From positions 3,583-67,582 of the forward strand of contig JAFGKV010000134.1 of assembly GCA_016928395.1 (NCBI GenBank): a stretch of 64,000 bases of DNA. Direction: 5' to 3'. This DNA is from Candidatus Fermentibacterota bacterium. Lineage in GTDB: Bacteria > JAFGKV01. Made by a program: the position numbers and the translations under genes. Shown in pieces: positions 44,997 through 53,453 of this stretch. Position 1 is the stretch's first letter, and every line of letters begins with the position of its first letter. The notes under the pieces were generated by a model. The model was given only the letters and a program-made list of their open reading frames with translations, was not told where the DNA came from and ran no database searches.

Positions 44997-45491
44997 ATGC
45001 GGATCGCGGCGTGTGTTCTCCTGCTTGCTGCCTGTGGGGGCTGTTATTCCTTTTCTGCCCGAACCTCGACCCGCATACGCTCCGTGGCCGTTCCCTTTTT
45101 CGAGAACCACAGCGGGCGCTTTGGGCTGGAGGGATTAGTCACCGAAGCGGTTGCCAAGGGGTTCCTTGATGATGGTGATCTTCGAGTCGTGGATGAGCGG
45201 TCCGCTGACTCAGTGCTACGGGGTATCATCACGGGGTACGACCACAAGGCTGCCGTGTATGACCAGAGTGAGCAGGTCAGCACCATGCGCGTCACCATCA
45301 CGGTCGACGTCATCTACCGTGATCTCACCAAAGGCACCGTGGTCTGGGAGCAGAAGGGGCTGTCCGCATGGGGGCAGTACCGTCTTGTGACGTCGGCGGA
45401 AGGACCGGCGCAGACCGAGGAGGACGGCCAGGTTGAGGCGATACGCCGCCTGGTTCAGGAGATCTTGGCTCGCTCCATCGAGACATGGTGA
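44997..45491 (+). CDS. lptE: LptE-like LPS-assembly lipoprotein
   Basis: 164 residues. A lipoprotein signal (CVLLLAAC, lipidated Cys13) is followed by the LptE pattern RIRSVAVPFFENHSGRFGLEGLVTEAVAKGFLDDGDLRVVD and RGIITGYDHKAAVYDQSEQVSTMRVTITVDVIYRDLTKGTVVWEQ. LptE plugs the LptD barrel and helps place lipopolysaccharide in the outer leaflet. The gene overlaps a lipid A acyltransferase by 7 bases, which supports this. The family is weakly conserved, so the identification rests on pattern and context. Confidence 0.85.
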   Translation: MRIAACVLLLAACGGCYSFSARTSTRIRSVAVPFFENHSGRFGLEGLVTEAVAKGFLDDGDLRVVDERSADSVLRGIITGYDHKAAVYDQSEQVSTMRVTITVDVIYRDLTKGTVVWEQKGLSAWGQYRLVTSAEGPAQTEEDGQVEAIRRLVQEILARSIETW

Positions 45492-46456
45492 AGCCAAAAC
45501 GGTGGCGCCATCGGGGAGAATGGTGGTTGCTTCGGGGAACCCTTGCCGCCACGAGGCATCTCCCTCGGCGCGTGTATCCCACCGTGGCAAGATGCCTGGG
45601 GGCAGCGGCCTTCGACGTGTTTCGCCTCAGACGCCGCGTGGTGGAGCACAACCTGACACGGGCATTCGGCGGTGAAATGCAGTCGCCTCAGCGCCGACGC
45701 GTCGGCAGGAAATGCTACCAGGAATTGGCTCTGGGAGCGCTGGAGATGGCGGCACTGCACCACAAGGGAGCCGCTCATGTGCTAGAGACCTGTCGGATCC
45801 GGGGGGGGCGCGAGCATCTGGATCAGGTGCGCTCCGGCAAATCGGGGTGCATCCTCGTGACAGGCCACTTCGGCAACTGGGAGTACCTCGCAGGAGCCCT
45901 GGCCGTATGGGGCGTGCCGGTCAGCGCGGTGGGCGCACCGATGAGGAACCCACTGGTAGACCGCTGGCTCACGTCGCTGCGCACCGGGCTAGGAATCGAG
46001 ATACTGCGTACGGGCCGCGGGTCGGGCCGGGCCGCGCTTCGTGCTCTGCGGGCCGGCCGAGCCGTGCTCCTGCTGATAGATCAAGACGCCCGCAACCACG
46101 GCATGTTTGTGGATTTCTTCGGCATCCCCGCCAGCACCCACGTTGGGGCTGCCGTTTTGGCTCACCACACCGGTGCCCCAGTATTTCCTTGCAGGATAGA
46201 CCGCGATGGCCTGCGTCACGTTGTGTCCGTCTATCCCCCCTTGACGCTTTCCCATGCGGGCGGCAAGTCCGCCATTCTCGACACCACACAGGCAATCACG
46301 ACCATGCTGGAATCGTGGATACGAGAGCGCCCCGCATCGTGGTTTTGGCCCCACCGGAGGTTCAAGACCCAACCGCCCTCTCCGTGCACTCCCCTGCCCT
46401 TCACCGCTGGAAAAGGAGCCCAATGTGGAGCGAACCTTGCTCATCATCAAACCTGA
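45485..46456 (+). CDS. Lipid A lysophospholipid acyltransferase (LpxL/HtrB family)
   Basis: 323 residues. The acyltransferase motif HFGNWEYLAG (HxxxxE active site) lies at about 127-136. RALRAGRAVLLLIDQDARNHGMFVDFFG follows near 190, and WFWPHRRFK near the end, all typical of Kdo2-lipid A late acyltransferases. These inner-membrane enzymes add secondary acyl chains to lipid A, so the organism probably makes LPS. The C-terminus after residue 293 is low-complexity, because the frame continues 32 bases into ndk. It overlaps lptE. Confidence 0.9.
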   Translation: MVKPKRWRHRGEWWLLRGTLAATRHLPRRVYPTVARCLGAAAFDVFRLRRRVVEHNLTRAFGGEMQSPQRRRVGRKCYQELALGALEMAALHHKGAAHVLETCRIRGGREHLDQVRSGKSGCILVTGHFGNWEYLAGALAVWGVPVSAVGAPMRNPLVDRWLTSLRTGLGIEILRTGRGSGRAALRALRAGRAVLLLIDQDARNHGMFVDFFGIPASTHVGAAVLAHHTGAPVFPCRIDRDGLRHVVSVYPPLTLSHAGGKSAILDTTQAITTMLESWIRERPASWFWPHRRFKTQPPSPCTPLPFTAGKGAQCGANLAHHQT

Positions 46457-46856
46457 TGCTGTGGCCGCCGGGCGAATCGCCGATGTCCTCTCAATGGTGA
46501 GCGACGCCGGGCTCCGACTGGTGGCATTGGAGATGCGCTGTCTGGCCGAGGCCGAAGTCCGGGGATTCTATGCCTTACACCAGGGTAAGGACTTCTTTGA
46601 GCCCCTTGTGCGCTTCATGACTTCCGGACCGGTGGTGCTCTGCGCAGTGGCGGGCGAGGATGCCGTGTCGTCTTTGCGTGCATTGGTGGGCGTGACGGAT
46701 CCCACAGAGGCCGCGGCAGGCACGGTTCGAGCCTCATTCGGTACCACCATCCAGAGAAATGCGGTGCATGCATCTGACAGCACGGAGACCGGTATGACGG
46801 AAACCGCCTTCTTCTTTCCCGAGGCCAGGCTCCTTCTCGGTGGTTTCACGGCTTGA
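46425..46856 (+). CDS. ndk: Nucleoside diphosphate kinase
   Basis: 143 residues from a GTG at 46425, chosen because AAGGAG (46413-46418) lies 6 bases upstream and the family N-terminus ERTLLIIKPDAV follows at once. Active-site His115 is in RNAVHASDS, and the helix EVRGFYALHQGKDFFEPLVRFMTSGPVV is canonical. It exchanges gamma-phosphates between NTPs and NDPs in the cytosol. The start lies inside the end of the acyltransferase gene (32-base overlap). Confidence 0.96.
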   Translation: MERTLLIIKPDAVAAGRIADVLSMVSDAGLRLVALEMRCLAEAEVRGFYALHQGKDFFEPLVRFMTSGPVVLCAVAGEDAVSSLRALVGVTDPTEAAAGTVRASFGTTIQRNAVHASDSTETGMTETAFFFPEARLLLGGFTA

Positions 46857-46880
46857 CAGGAATCGGAGAGACAAGGTAAC

Positions 46881-47462
46881 ATGAGCCCTCTCGAGTTGGA
46901 TATACCGGGTGCGACCACGGTTGCCTTCACGACGGTGCTGCCCGTCGACGGCGCGCTGCTTGAGCTGGAGGGGGCGGGCGTTTCGTTCTCAGCTGCCGGT
47001 CGTGTCACCGTTGAGGTCGCGCCTGTCAATGAAGGATTCCTGGTGACGGGGATACTGGAAATTCCCGTGGAACTGGCGTGCAGCAGATGCCTTGCCCCCG
47101 CTGAACATCGTATCCTTGAGCACTTTCGGATCGTCTTGAGTAGAGACTCGTCCGCTGGCGATGCCGATGATGAATGGGTGTTCTTCGCCCACGATGAGCG
47201 CACATTCGACTTGGCGCCATTGGTTCGTGACCTCATCATCGTCGCATTGCCGGCCAAACCACTGTGTGACGATCGCTGTCTTGGCCTGTGCCCCGTCTGC
47301 GGGAGCGACCGGAACCAGACGCGTTGCCACTGCATCAACTCTACCATTGACCCTCGTTGGGCGGGACTCCTGCCGCTGGCGGTCAATGGGGACGTATCGC
47401 CCGATAAGGAGGAGGCCAGTCATGGCACTACCGAAGAGGAAGATATCCAAGACCAGGCGTGA
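46881..47462 (+). CDS. yceD: YceD/DUF177 family protein
   Basis: 193 residues. The N-terminal beta part contains LVTGILEIPVELACSRCLAPAEH, and the C-terminal metal-binding motif is CDDRCLGLCPVCGSDRNQTRCHC. Members sit directly upstream of rpmF across bacteria, as here, and are linked to 23S rRNA accumulation. The C-terminal tail (EEASHGTTEEEDIQDQA) overlaps rpmF by 41 bases. Role in the cluster: the usual start of the rpmF-plsX-fab operon. Confidence 0.93.
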   Translation: MSPLELDIPGATTVAFTTVLPVDGALLELEGAGVSFSAAGRVTVEVAPVNEGFLVTGILEIPVELACSRCLAPAEHRILEHFRIVLSRDSSAGDADDEWVFFAHDERTFDLAPLVRDLIIVALPAKPLCDDRCLGLCPVCGSDRNQTRCHCINSTIDPRWAGLLPLAVNGDVSPDKEEASHGTTEEEDIQDQA

Positions 47463-47604
47463 CAAGCGCCGAACTCATTGGGTGCTCGATGCCCCGACGA
47501 CGAACGCATGTCCCAAGTGCCACCAGCCACGGCATCCCCACCGGGTATGCCCTCATTGTGGTTACTATAAGGGAAGCCAGATCCTGGAGATCAAGGAGAC
47601 CTGA
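47422..47604 (+). CDS. rpmF: 50S ribosomal protein L32
   Basis: 60 residues beginning ALPKRKISKTRRDKRRTHW, the standard L32 N-terminus. Two Cys pairs (ACPKCHQPRHPHRVCPHCGYY) form a zinc ribbon, so this is the zinc-binding C+ form of L32. AAGGAGG precedes the ATG. It overlaps yceD and is followed 26 bases later by plsX in the conserved order. Confidence 0.97.
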   Translation: MALPKRKISKTRRDKRRTHWVLDAPTTNACPKCHQPRHPHRVCPHCGYYKGSQILEIKET

Positions 47605-47630
47605 CCCGGGTGCGTCCCGGTGAGGTTCCC

Positions 47631-48680
47631 GTGCAGACCGTGACCGTCGGTGTAGACGCCATGGGGGGTGACTTGGGTCCCCGCCCCGTGGTCGAAGGAA
47701 CGGTCCGCGCCATCCGGGAATTGGGCGACGAGATCCGTGTGGCCCTCGTCGGCAACCAGGATGCGGTATGGTCGGAACTAGCCCGTTTGCATGCAGAGGA
47801 TCTTCCCCTGACCGTGATCCACGCCACTGACAGGGTGTCCATGGACGAGGACCCGGTACGAGCACTGAGGCGCAAGAAGGATTCCTCCCTCCATATACTG
47901 GCGCGGATGCATGCCGGGGGAGAAATCCACGCCATGATCAGCCCGGGCTCCACAGGGGCCGTGGTCGCGTGCGCGCAGCTGGCCCTGGGAAAACTGGCAG
48001 GAGTGAGCAAGCCTGCCATCGCAAGCTTTCTTCCTACGATGCGGGGAAACTCAGTAGTGGTTGACGTCGGTGCGTCTCCTGACTGTCGCCCGCACAACCT
48101 CCTTCAGTTCGCCATCATGGGCTCCCTGTATGCCAGTCTAGTGCTGCGCCTGCCGCGACCCAGGGTTGGGCTGCTGTCCATAGGCGAGGAGCGGGAAAAG
48201 GGCAATGAGCTCTCTCGGGCGGCGCACCGTTTGCTGGAACGATCGGGATTGAACTTCGTTGGAAATCTCGAGGGGCGGGATGTCTTGCAGGGCAAGGCCG
48301 ACGTCTTGGTGTGCGACGGATTCGTCGGGAATGTGGTGCTCAAGCTGACGGAAGGCGCCTTGACCTTCTTCGCCAACCGGATCCGCCGGGAGATGATGGG
48401 TAGCATTGCCGCGCGGTTCGGCTCCTGGTTACTCAAACCGTCGCTCCTTCGGCTGCGCCGCAGCCTCGATCCCGAGGAGCTAGGAGGAGCGCCTCTTCTT
48501 GGCCTGAACGGTATCTGCATCGTTGCCCATGGCCACTCCGGCTCGCTGGCCATAATGAATGCTATCCGCATGGCCGTCAGATGTGTGAGACAGGGGGTTA
48601 ACGAGCACATTCGGGTTCAGCTTGCGGCTATACCACAAGGATCATGGGTTGATGGCATTGAGGTTGCTCCGTGCAACTAA
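47631..48680 (+). CDS. plsX: Phosphate acyltransferase PlsX
   Basis: 349 residues from a GTG at 47631, which gives the canonical N-terminus TVGVDAMGGDLGPRPVVEGTV; a GTG at 47610 with AAGGAG upstream is the alternative. Other PlsX motifs: ISPGSTGAVVACAQLALGKLAGVSKPAIA, VVDVGASPDCRPHNLLQFAIMG, RVGLLSIGEEREKGNELSRAAHRLL and DVLVCDGFVGNVVLKLTEGA. It converts acyl-ACP to acyl-phosphate for phosphatidic acid synthesis. It overlaps fabD by 10 bases; fabH, often found between the two, is absent. Confidence 0.96.
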   Translation: MQTVTVGVDAMGGDLGPRPVVEGTVRAIRELGDEIRVALVGNQDAVWSELARLHAEDLPLTVIHATDRVSMDEDPVRALRRKKDSSLHILARMHAGGEIHAMISPGSTGAVVACAQLALGKLAGVSKPAIASFLPTMRGNSVVVDVGASPDCRPHNLLQFAIMGSLYASLVLRLPRPRVGLLSIGEEREKGNELSRAAHRLLERSGLNFVGNLEGRDVLQGKADVLVCDGFVGNVVLKLTEGALTFFANRIRREMMGSIAARFGSWLLKPSLLRLRRSLDPEELGGAPLLGLNGICIVAHGHSGSLAIMNAIRMAVRCVRQGVNEHIRVQLAAIPQGSWVDGIEVAPCN

Positions 48681-49666
48681 TCGATGGGTTCCTGTTCCCC
48701 GGCCAGGGGTCGCAGCATGTCGGCATGGGCCGGGAACTGGCGTCGCGGTGCGCCTCGGCCAAGGCGGTCTTCGAGATGGCCGACGACATCATGGCGACCC
48801 CCCTTACGCGCATCATGTGGGAGGGTCCCGAGGCTGCCTTGAGGGAGACGGTCTTCACCCAACCGGCCATTCTCGCCCATAGCCTGGCGTTGCTCGCGAC
48901 AATCCACGAGATCTACGGCGAAGTGATTCCCGCTGTGGTCGCAGGTCATAGCCTTGGCGAATACTCCGCTCTAGTGGCGGCAGGAGTACTGACGCCCTGT
49001 GCCGCGCTTCGCATTGTGAAGCGGCGCGGGGAACTCATGCATCGGGCCGGCGAGACCCGGCAAGGGGCCATGGCCGCGGTGCTGGGGTTGGACACGCCAG
49101 GAGTCCTCCATGTTCTCGAGGCGGCCCAAGGAGCAGGAATCGTAGTGGCCGCCAATCTGAACGCGCCCGATCAAACCGTGATATCGGGCGTTCCAGTCGC
49201 CGTCGACGAGGCCATGAAGTTGGCCTTCGAGGCCGGCGCTGCCCGGGTCGTGCCCCTGGCGGTCAGCGGGGCGTTTCATTCGCCGTTGATGGCGGGAGTG
49301 GCCAGCGAGCTGGCTTCCGTGGTACATTCGGTCGAGTTCGCTGAGCCCGCGTGCCCGGTCGTGCCCAATGTCACTGGCGCATTGACCACCAGCCCAGCGG
49401 AGCTCCGACGATGCCTGCTCCTGCAAATCGAGAGCCCGGTACGATGGTGCGACTCCATGAGGGCCATGGCGGGCAGTGGTACGCGGACATTCCTGGAGTT
49501 GGGCCCCGGCCGGGTACTGGCCGGACTCGCAAAGCGGATCGACCGAAGCGTGTCGGTGCGATCAGTCTCCGATCTAGACGCCCTGACCACATGGGACGGA
49601 TTCAGGGAATCTCCTCGACAAGAAGGCTTGACCATAGAAGGAAAGGAAAAGCGCAGAGATGCTTGA
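48671..49666 (+). CDS. fabD: Malonyl-CoA:ACP transacylase
   Basis: 331 residues from a GTG inside the end of plsX. FLFPGQGSQHVGMG is the canonical N-terminus, and the nucleophile Ser94 is in AGHSLGEYSALVAAG. The rest of the fold (AVSGAFHSPLM with the catalytic His, CPVVPNVTGAL, FLELGPGRVLAGL) is intact. It loads malonyl groups onto ACP for fatty-acid elongation. It overlaps fabG by 8 bases. Confidence 0.97.
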   Translation: MQLIDGFLFPGQGSQHVGMGRELASRCASAKAVFEMADDIMATPLTRIMWEGPEAALRETVFTQPAILAHSLALLATIHEIYGEVIPAVVAGHSLGEYSALVAAGVLTPCAALRIVKRRGELMHRAGETRQGAMAAVLGLDTPGVLHVLEAAQGAGIVVAANLNAPDQTVISGVPVAVDEAMKLAFEAGAARVVPLAVSGAFHSPLMAGVASELASVVHSVEFAEPACPVVPNVTGALTTSPAELRRCLLLQIESPVRWCDSMRAMAGSGTRTFLELGPGRVLAGLAKRIDRSVSVRSVSDLDALTTWDGFRESPRQEGLTIEGKEKRRDA

Positions 49667-50396
49667 CGGACACGGACAGACCGCAGTGGTCACCGGCGCC
49701 GCGCGGGGGATCGGGAGGAGCATAGCCGTTGCACTGGCGGGAACCGGCATGACTGTGGTGGGTGTCGACATGGCCTCCATGGAAGACACTCAGGAGGCGG
49801 CCGAAGCCACCGGCAGCTCCTTCCACTCCCGGATCATGAATGTGACCGACCCGGCCCAAGTTCAGGATCTGTCATTGTGGTGCACCCAGACTTTGGGCGG
49901 TGCGTCGGTACTGGTGAATAATGCGGGGATCACCCGCGACAATCTGCTCATCCGTATGAAGCAGGAGGAATGGGACGCCGTCCTCTCGGTCAACCTGAAG
50001 GCTGCATTTCTTCTGACCCAGGCATTCGCCCGGTCGATGATGAAGGCGCGATTCGGCCGAATCGTAAACATCGCCTCAATCATCGGACTGATTGGCAATG
50101 CAGGCCAGGCAAACTATGCGGCTGCCAAGGCCGGTTTGATTGCATTGACCAAGAGCGCTGCCAAGGAACTAGCGCCGCGGAATGTAACCGTGAATGCCGT
50201 GGCCCCGGGGTTCATCGAGACCGCCATGACCGCCGCTCTTTCGCAGGAGATTCGGGAGAAATACCTGCGTAGCATTCCTTTGGGGCGGTTCGGGACCCCC
50301 GAGGACATCGCGAATGTGGTGCTCTTTCTGTGCTCGCCCAATGCCGCCTATGTGACCGGACACGTCATCACCGTTGACGGCGGCGTGGTGATGTGA
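49659..50396 (+). CDS. fabG: 3-oxoacyl-ACP reductase
   Basis: 245 residues, short-chain dehydrogenase. The NADPH loop is TGAARGIGRSIAVAL, with NNAG at 87-90. The catalytic Ser140, Tyr153 and Lys157 are in IASIIGLIGNAGQANYAAAKAG. C-terminal YVTGHVITVDGGVVM is typical of FabG. It reduces beta-ketoacyl-ACP in the elongation cycle. The ATG overlaps fabD by 8 bases; acpP follows 82 bases later. Confidence 0.97.
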   Translation: MLDGHGQTAVVTGAARGIGRSIAVALAGTGMTVVGVDMASMEDTQEAAEATGSSFHSRIMNVTDPAQVQDLSLWCTQTLGGASVLVNNAGITRDNLLIRMKQEEWDAVLSVNLKAAFLLTQAFARSMMKARFGRIVNIASIIGLIGNAGQANYAAAKAGLIALTKSAAKELAPRNVTVNAVAPGFIETAMTAALSQEIREKYLRSIPLGRFGTPEDIANVVLFLCSPNAAYVTGHVITVDGGVVM

Positions 50397-50478
50397 GAGT
50401 TTGGTTCCCTGATCTAGACGGTGGCTCTCCATCGAGCCGTGTCTCACACCCTCACCTCACGAAGGAGGTGACCTTTAT

Positions 50479-50730
50479 ATGTCAGCGTCTATCGAAAAAA
50501 GAGTGATCGAGATCATCATGGAGCAACTCGGCGTCGAAGAGGAGGAAGTCAAGCGCGAGGCATCGTTTATCGAGGACCTCGGGGCAGACTCCTTGGATAC
50601 AGTCGAGCTGGTCATGGCGCTGGAAGAAGCATTTGACATGGAGATAGCCGACGAAGAGGCGGAGAAGATCGACACCGTCGGCAAGGCAATTGACTATATC
50701 AAGGCCAATTTCAGCGAGGAATCCGCCTAG
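50479..50730 (+). CDS. acpP: Acyl carrier protein
   Basis: 83 residues, strongly acidic. The phosphopantetheine attachment site is Ser38 in [32 protein letters not shown] (about 50460-50470) provides a strong ribosome-binding site. It carries the growing acyl chain for FabD, FabG and FabF encoded on either side. The intergenic regions around it (82 and about 200 bases) are longer than elsewhere in the cluster, and the downstream one is highly structured. Confidence 0.98.
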   Translation: MSASIEKRVIEIIMEQLGVEEEEVKREASFIEDLGADSLDTVELVMALEEAFDMEIADEEAEKIDTVGKAIDYIKANFSEESA

Positions 50731-50780
50731 CGGATCACACCGACCGAAGCCGGAGCCCGGCCATGCCTTCCGGCTCAGCC

Positions 50781-50856
50781 ACGCCGGACTCCCGGCGTGC
50801 GTAGTCGTACATCGCCAGAGGCGAGGCGTTCATGTGCCCGCCCCTGGCGATGTATG
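50781..50856 (+). promoter_or_regulatory. Two consecutive hairpins between acpP and fabF
   Basis: Hairpin 1 has perfect 7-base arms ACGCCGG (50781-50787) and CCGGCGT (50792-50798) with a 4-base loop. Hairpin 2 has arms ACATCGCCAG (50809-50818) and CTGGCGATGT (50844-50853), extendable by about 3 pairs outward (50806-50856). No T-tract follows. The position suits partial termination or mRNA processing that lets acpP be expressed far above fabF. This role is inference. Confidence 0.55.
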
Positions 50857-50928
50857 TGACGCGCGCGAAATCCATGACACACGAAGGCCGGCGACGGGCT
50901 GGCGTGCGCCAGGGCGCAAGGAGCGGTG

Positions 50929-52167
50929 ATGCCTCACAGAGTCGTCGTCACTGGGATGGGTGCCCTCACCCCCCTTGGGCTCTCCGTTCAGGAGTTGTGG
51001 GACGGAATTCGCCTGGGGAACAACGGCATTACAAGGCTTTCGAGGTTCGATCCATCAGCATTTGACTCACAGATAGCCGGTGAACTGAAGGGATTTGACC
51101 CCGAACCGATCCTCACCAAGAAGGAGGCCCGTCGCATGGACCTCTTTCTTCAGTATGCCGTGGTTGCTGCGGAAGAGGCTGTTCGTGGCGCCAGGATAGC
51201 CGAGACCGGGTTCGTTTCCCCGCGGGCCGGTGTGATCTTCGGTTCAGGCATCGGGGGCATTCAGACGCTCACATCCCAGCATGACGTGCTGCTGAAGGAT
51301 GGCCCCGGAAGGGTAAGCCCATTCTTCGTGCCCATGATGATCGCGGACATGGCGCCTGGCCTCATCTCGATGCGCCACGGCCTCAGAGGCGTGAACTTCG
51401 CGACAGTATCTGCCTGCGCATCGGCGGCCCACGCCGTGGGCGAGGCATTCCGGGCAGTGCAGCACGGGCACGCAGATCTCATGATCGCCGGCGGGAGCGA
51501 AGCCTCTATCTGCCCCTTGAGCTATGCCGGGTTCTGCTCCATGAAGGCCCTCGCTCGCCGGAATCATGACCCGCAAGGAGCGTCGAGGCCCTTTGACAGA
51601 GATCGCGACGGTTTCGTCATGGCGGAAGGCGCCGGCGCGCTGGTGCTGGAACGTCTGGAGCATGCCCTTGCCCGTGGGGTTGAGCCTCTAGCTGAGATCG
51701 CCGGCTACGGCGCTTCGGCCGATGCGTATCATATGACCGCGCCCGATCCCGAAGGTGTGGGTGCGACCCAGGCCATGGCGGAAGCTCTTCACGATGCCGG
51801 GATCTCTCCCGATGCGGTAGACTATATCAATGCTCACGGTACAAGCACCAAGCTCAACGACGTTACCGAGACACTGGCCATTCACCGTGTGTTCGGCCCA
51901 CACGCGACCTCTCTCATGGTGAGCAGCACCAAGTCCATGCTCGGCCACACCTTGGGAGCCTCCGGGGCCATCGAGCTCATCGCCACCATTCTCCAAATCC
52001 GCCACGGCTGGGTTCATCCGACGGCCAATCTTGAAAACCCCGATCCCCAGTGTGACCTTGACTATGTGCCGTTAGTGGGGAGGACGGCCGATATCTCCGT
52101 GGCCCTCTCCAATAGCTTCGGATTTGGAGGTCACAATGCCAGCATCGTCGTTCGGAGGGCGCCTTAG
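50929..52167 (+). CDS. fabF: Beta-ketoacyl-ACP synthase II
   Basis: 412 residues from an ATG at 50929, five bases after AAGGAG (the adjacent GTG at 50926 is too close). HRVVVTGMGALTPLG opens the thiolase fold. The active-site Cys163 is in ATVSACASAAHAVGEAF, the two histidines in INAHGTSTKLND and KSMLGHTLGASGAIE, and the final SNSFGFGGHNASIV is canonical. It condenses malonyl-ACP with acyl-ACP. The gene ends 6 bases before rnc. Confidence 0.97.
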   Translation: MPHRVVVTGMGALTPLGLSVQELWDGIRLGNNGITRLSRFDPSAFDSQIAGELKGFDPEPILTKKEARRMDLFLQYAVVAAEEAVRGARIAETGFVSPRAGVIFGSGIGGIQTLTSQHDVLLKDGPGRVSPFFVPMMIADMAPGLISMRHGLRGVNFATVSACASAAHAVGEAFRAVQHGHADLMIAGGSEASICPLSYAGFCSMKALARRNHDPQGASRPFDRDRDGFVMAEGAGALVLERLEHALARGVEPLAEIAGYGASADAYHMTAPDPEGVGATQAMAEALHDAGISPDAVDYINAHGTSTKLNDVTETLAIHRVFGPHATSLMVSSTKSMLGHTLGASGAIELIATILQIRHGWVHPTANLENPDPQCDLDYVPLVGRTADISVALSNSFGFGGHNASIVVRRAP

Positions 52168-52173
52168 GCGCAC

Positions 52174-52971
52174 ATGCAGGCGGGGAATCCGACCGGGGGT
52201 GCTGACGCCAGTAGCAGTGATGCGAGCCGTCTGACCCCACGGGAAAGGACTGCGGTACAGCACGCCGAAGAGTGCATCGGGTATCGATTCTCCTCGGCAC
52301 CGCTGTTGCGTCGGGCGTTGACCCATCGCTCCTACGCCCACGAGCATAGCGTCGGTGACCATAACGAGCGTCTGGAACTCCTGGGCGATGCTGTCATCGG
52401 GCTAGTGGTGACCGAGGATATCTTCAACCGTTTCGCAGGCATGGGAGAGGGTGAACTCACCCAACTGAAGTCGTTTCTCGTGAGCCGTCGGCTCCAGGCC
52501 CGTGCCGCAAAAGGCATCGGCCTAGACGAGTGTATGCTGGTGGGATCGTCGGAGGAAAGGTCAGGCATCAGGGCCCGCTTGTCCACATTGGCCAATCTCT
52601 TTGAAGCGGCGGTCGGAGCGCTCTATCTCGATGGCGGCCTTGACGCAGCCGCCGCGTTCCTGCAAAGGGTCATCCTGTCCCAAGCCCAGGCCCGAGCGCC
52701 GTCGTCCTTCGACCTGAAGGATCCCAAGACGAGCTTGCAGGAACTGGTTCAAGGCCGCGAGCCCATCCAGCCCGAATACCGGTTGATCGCCGTTTCCGGG
52801 CCGGATCATCTCCCCACGTTCACCGTCGAAGTGAGGATAGGCAAAGAAACACTGGCCCAAGGCAGTGGAGGTTCCAAGAAAGACGCAGAACGGGAAGCCG
52901 CCCGAAATGCTCTCACTCGGTTATCCGCGAACCTGCCGGCCCGGGCGGGGGACGGCGAACCCGATCGATGA
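52174..52971 (+). CDS. rnc: Ribonuclease III
   Basis: 265 residues. The endonuclease domain has HNERLELLGDAVIG with Glu65, Glu68 and Asp72, and LANLFEAAVGALYLDGGLD with Glu144. The position matching E. coli Asp114 is Asn141. A double-stranded-RNA-binding domain follows (DPKTSLQELVQG, GSGGSKKDAEREAARNAL). It cuts structured rRNA and mRNA precursors. The first 20 residues (GNPTGGADASSSDASRL) are a low-complexity extension. Its end overlaps the convergent minus-strand gene by 59 bases. Confidence 0.95.
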   Translation: MQAGNPTGGADASSSDASRLTPRERTAVQHAEECIGYRFSSAPLLRRALTHRSYAHEHSVGDHNERLELLGDAVIGLVVTEDIFNRFAGMGEGELTQLKSFLVSRRLQARAAKGIGLDECMLVGSSEERSGIRARLSTLANLFEAAVGALYLDGGLDAAAAFLQRVILSQAQARAPSSFDLKDPKTSLQELVQGREPIQPEYRLIAVSGPDHLPTFTVEVRIGKETLAQGSGGSKKDAEREAARNALTRLSANLPARAGDGEPDR

Positions 52972-53443
52972 GTTCCCGTACCTCACGGTGAAACTCCTGC
53001 AGGGCGACGACCAGACGCGCCCGTTGGTACACCGAAAGCAACGCGGAGAGCTGATGATCCAGCTCCTCCTGAGCGCTGCAACGCTGGCGGGCAGTTGCAG
53101 TCAGCGCTGTCAGTATCTCCTCTAGTCGTGCCTCGTTGCGACCGTCAGTGCGGAGCGTCACGCGAAGCTGCTCGGTCAGCCGTTCCCGCTGATGCTCCAA
53201 CTCCCGCTCCCGCCGATCGGCCGAACTCAGCAGTGGCAGCAAGCGCGTGGCAACATCCTCCGAGGGATCCAAAGCCTCCAGGATCCGCCACTTCCTCAGC
53301 ATTTCCACCCGCTCTTCGACCTTCCGGATTAGCGCGTCATCTGGAGGAGGAGCTGGTCGGGGTCCTTCCATGGCACCGGAATGCCCCAGCAGTAACAGAC
53401 TCAGGTGCAGCAGAACACATCGCTCCCACGGTATCACGTGCAT
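52913..53443 (-). CDS. Exported helical protein of an ECF sigma operon
   Basis: 176 residues from an ATG at 53443 with AAGGAGGTG upstream. A signal peptide (VLLHLSLLLLGHSGA) is followed by an almost entirely helical, charged region rich in Glu, Arg and Leu (VEERVEMLRKWRILEALDPSEDVATRLLPLL, RERELEHQRERLTEQLRVTLR). Size and layout resemble Spy/CpxP-type or heavy-metal-sensor-like periplasmic helical proteins, though the LTxxQ motif is not evident. It is third in an operon after an ECF sigma factor and its anti-sigma factor, so it may sense or buffer envelope stress. The 3' end overlaps rnc. Confidence 0.78.
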   Translation of the reverse strand: MHVIPWERCVLLHLSLLLLGHSGAMEGPRPAPPPDDALIRKVEERVEMLRKWRILEALDPSEDVATRLLPLLSSADRRERELEHQRERLTEQLRVTLRTDGRNEARLEEILTALTATARQRCSAQEELDHQLSALLSVYQRARLVVALQEFHREVRELIDRVRRPPPGPAGSRITE

Positions 53444-53453
53444 CAACACCTCC

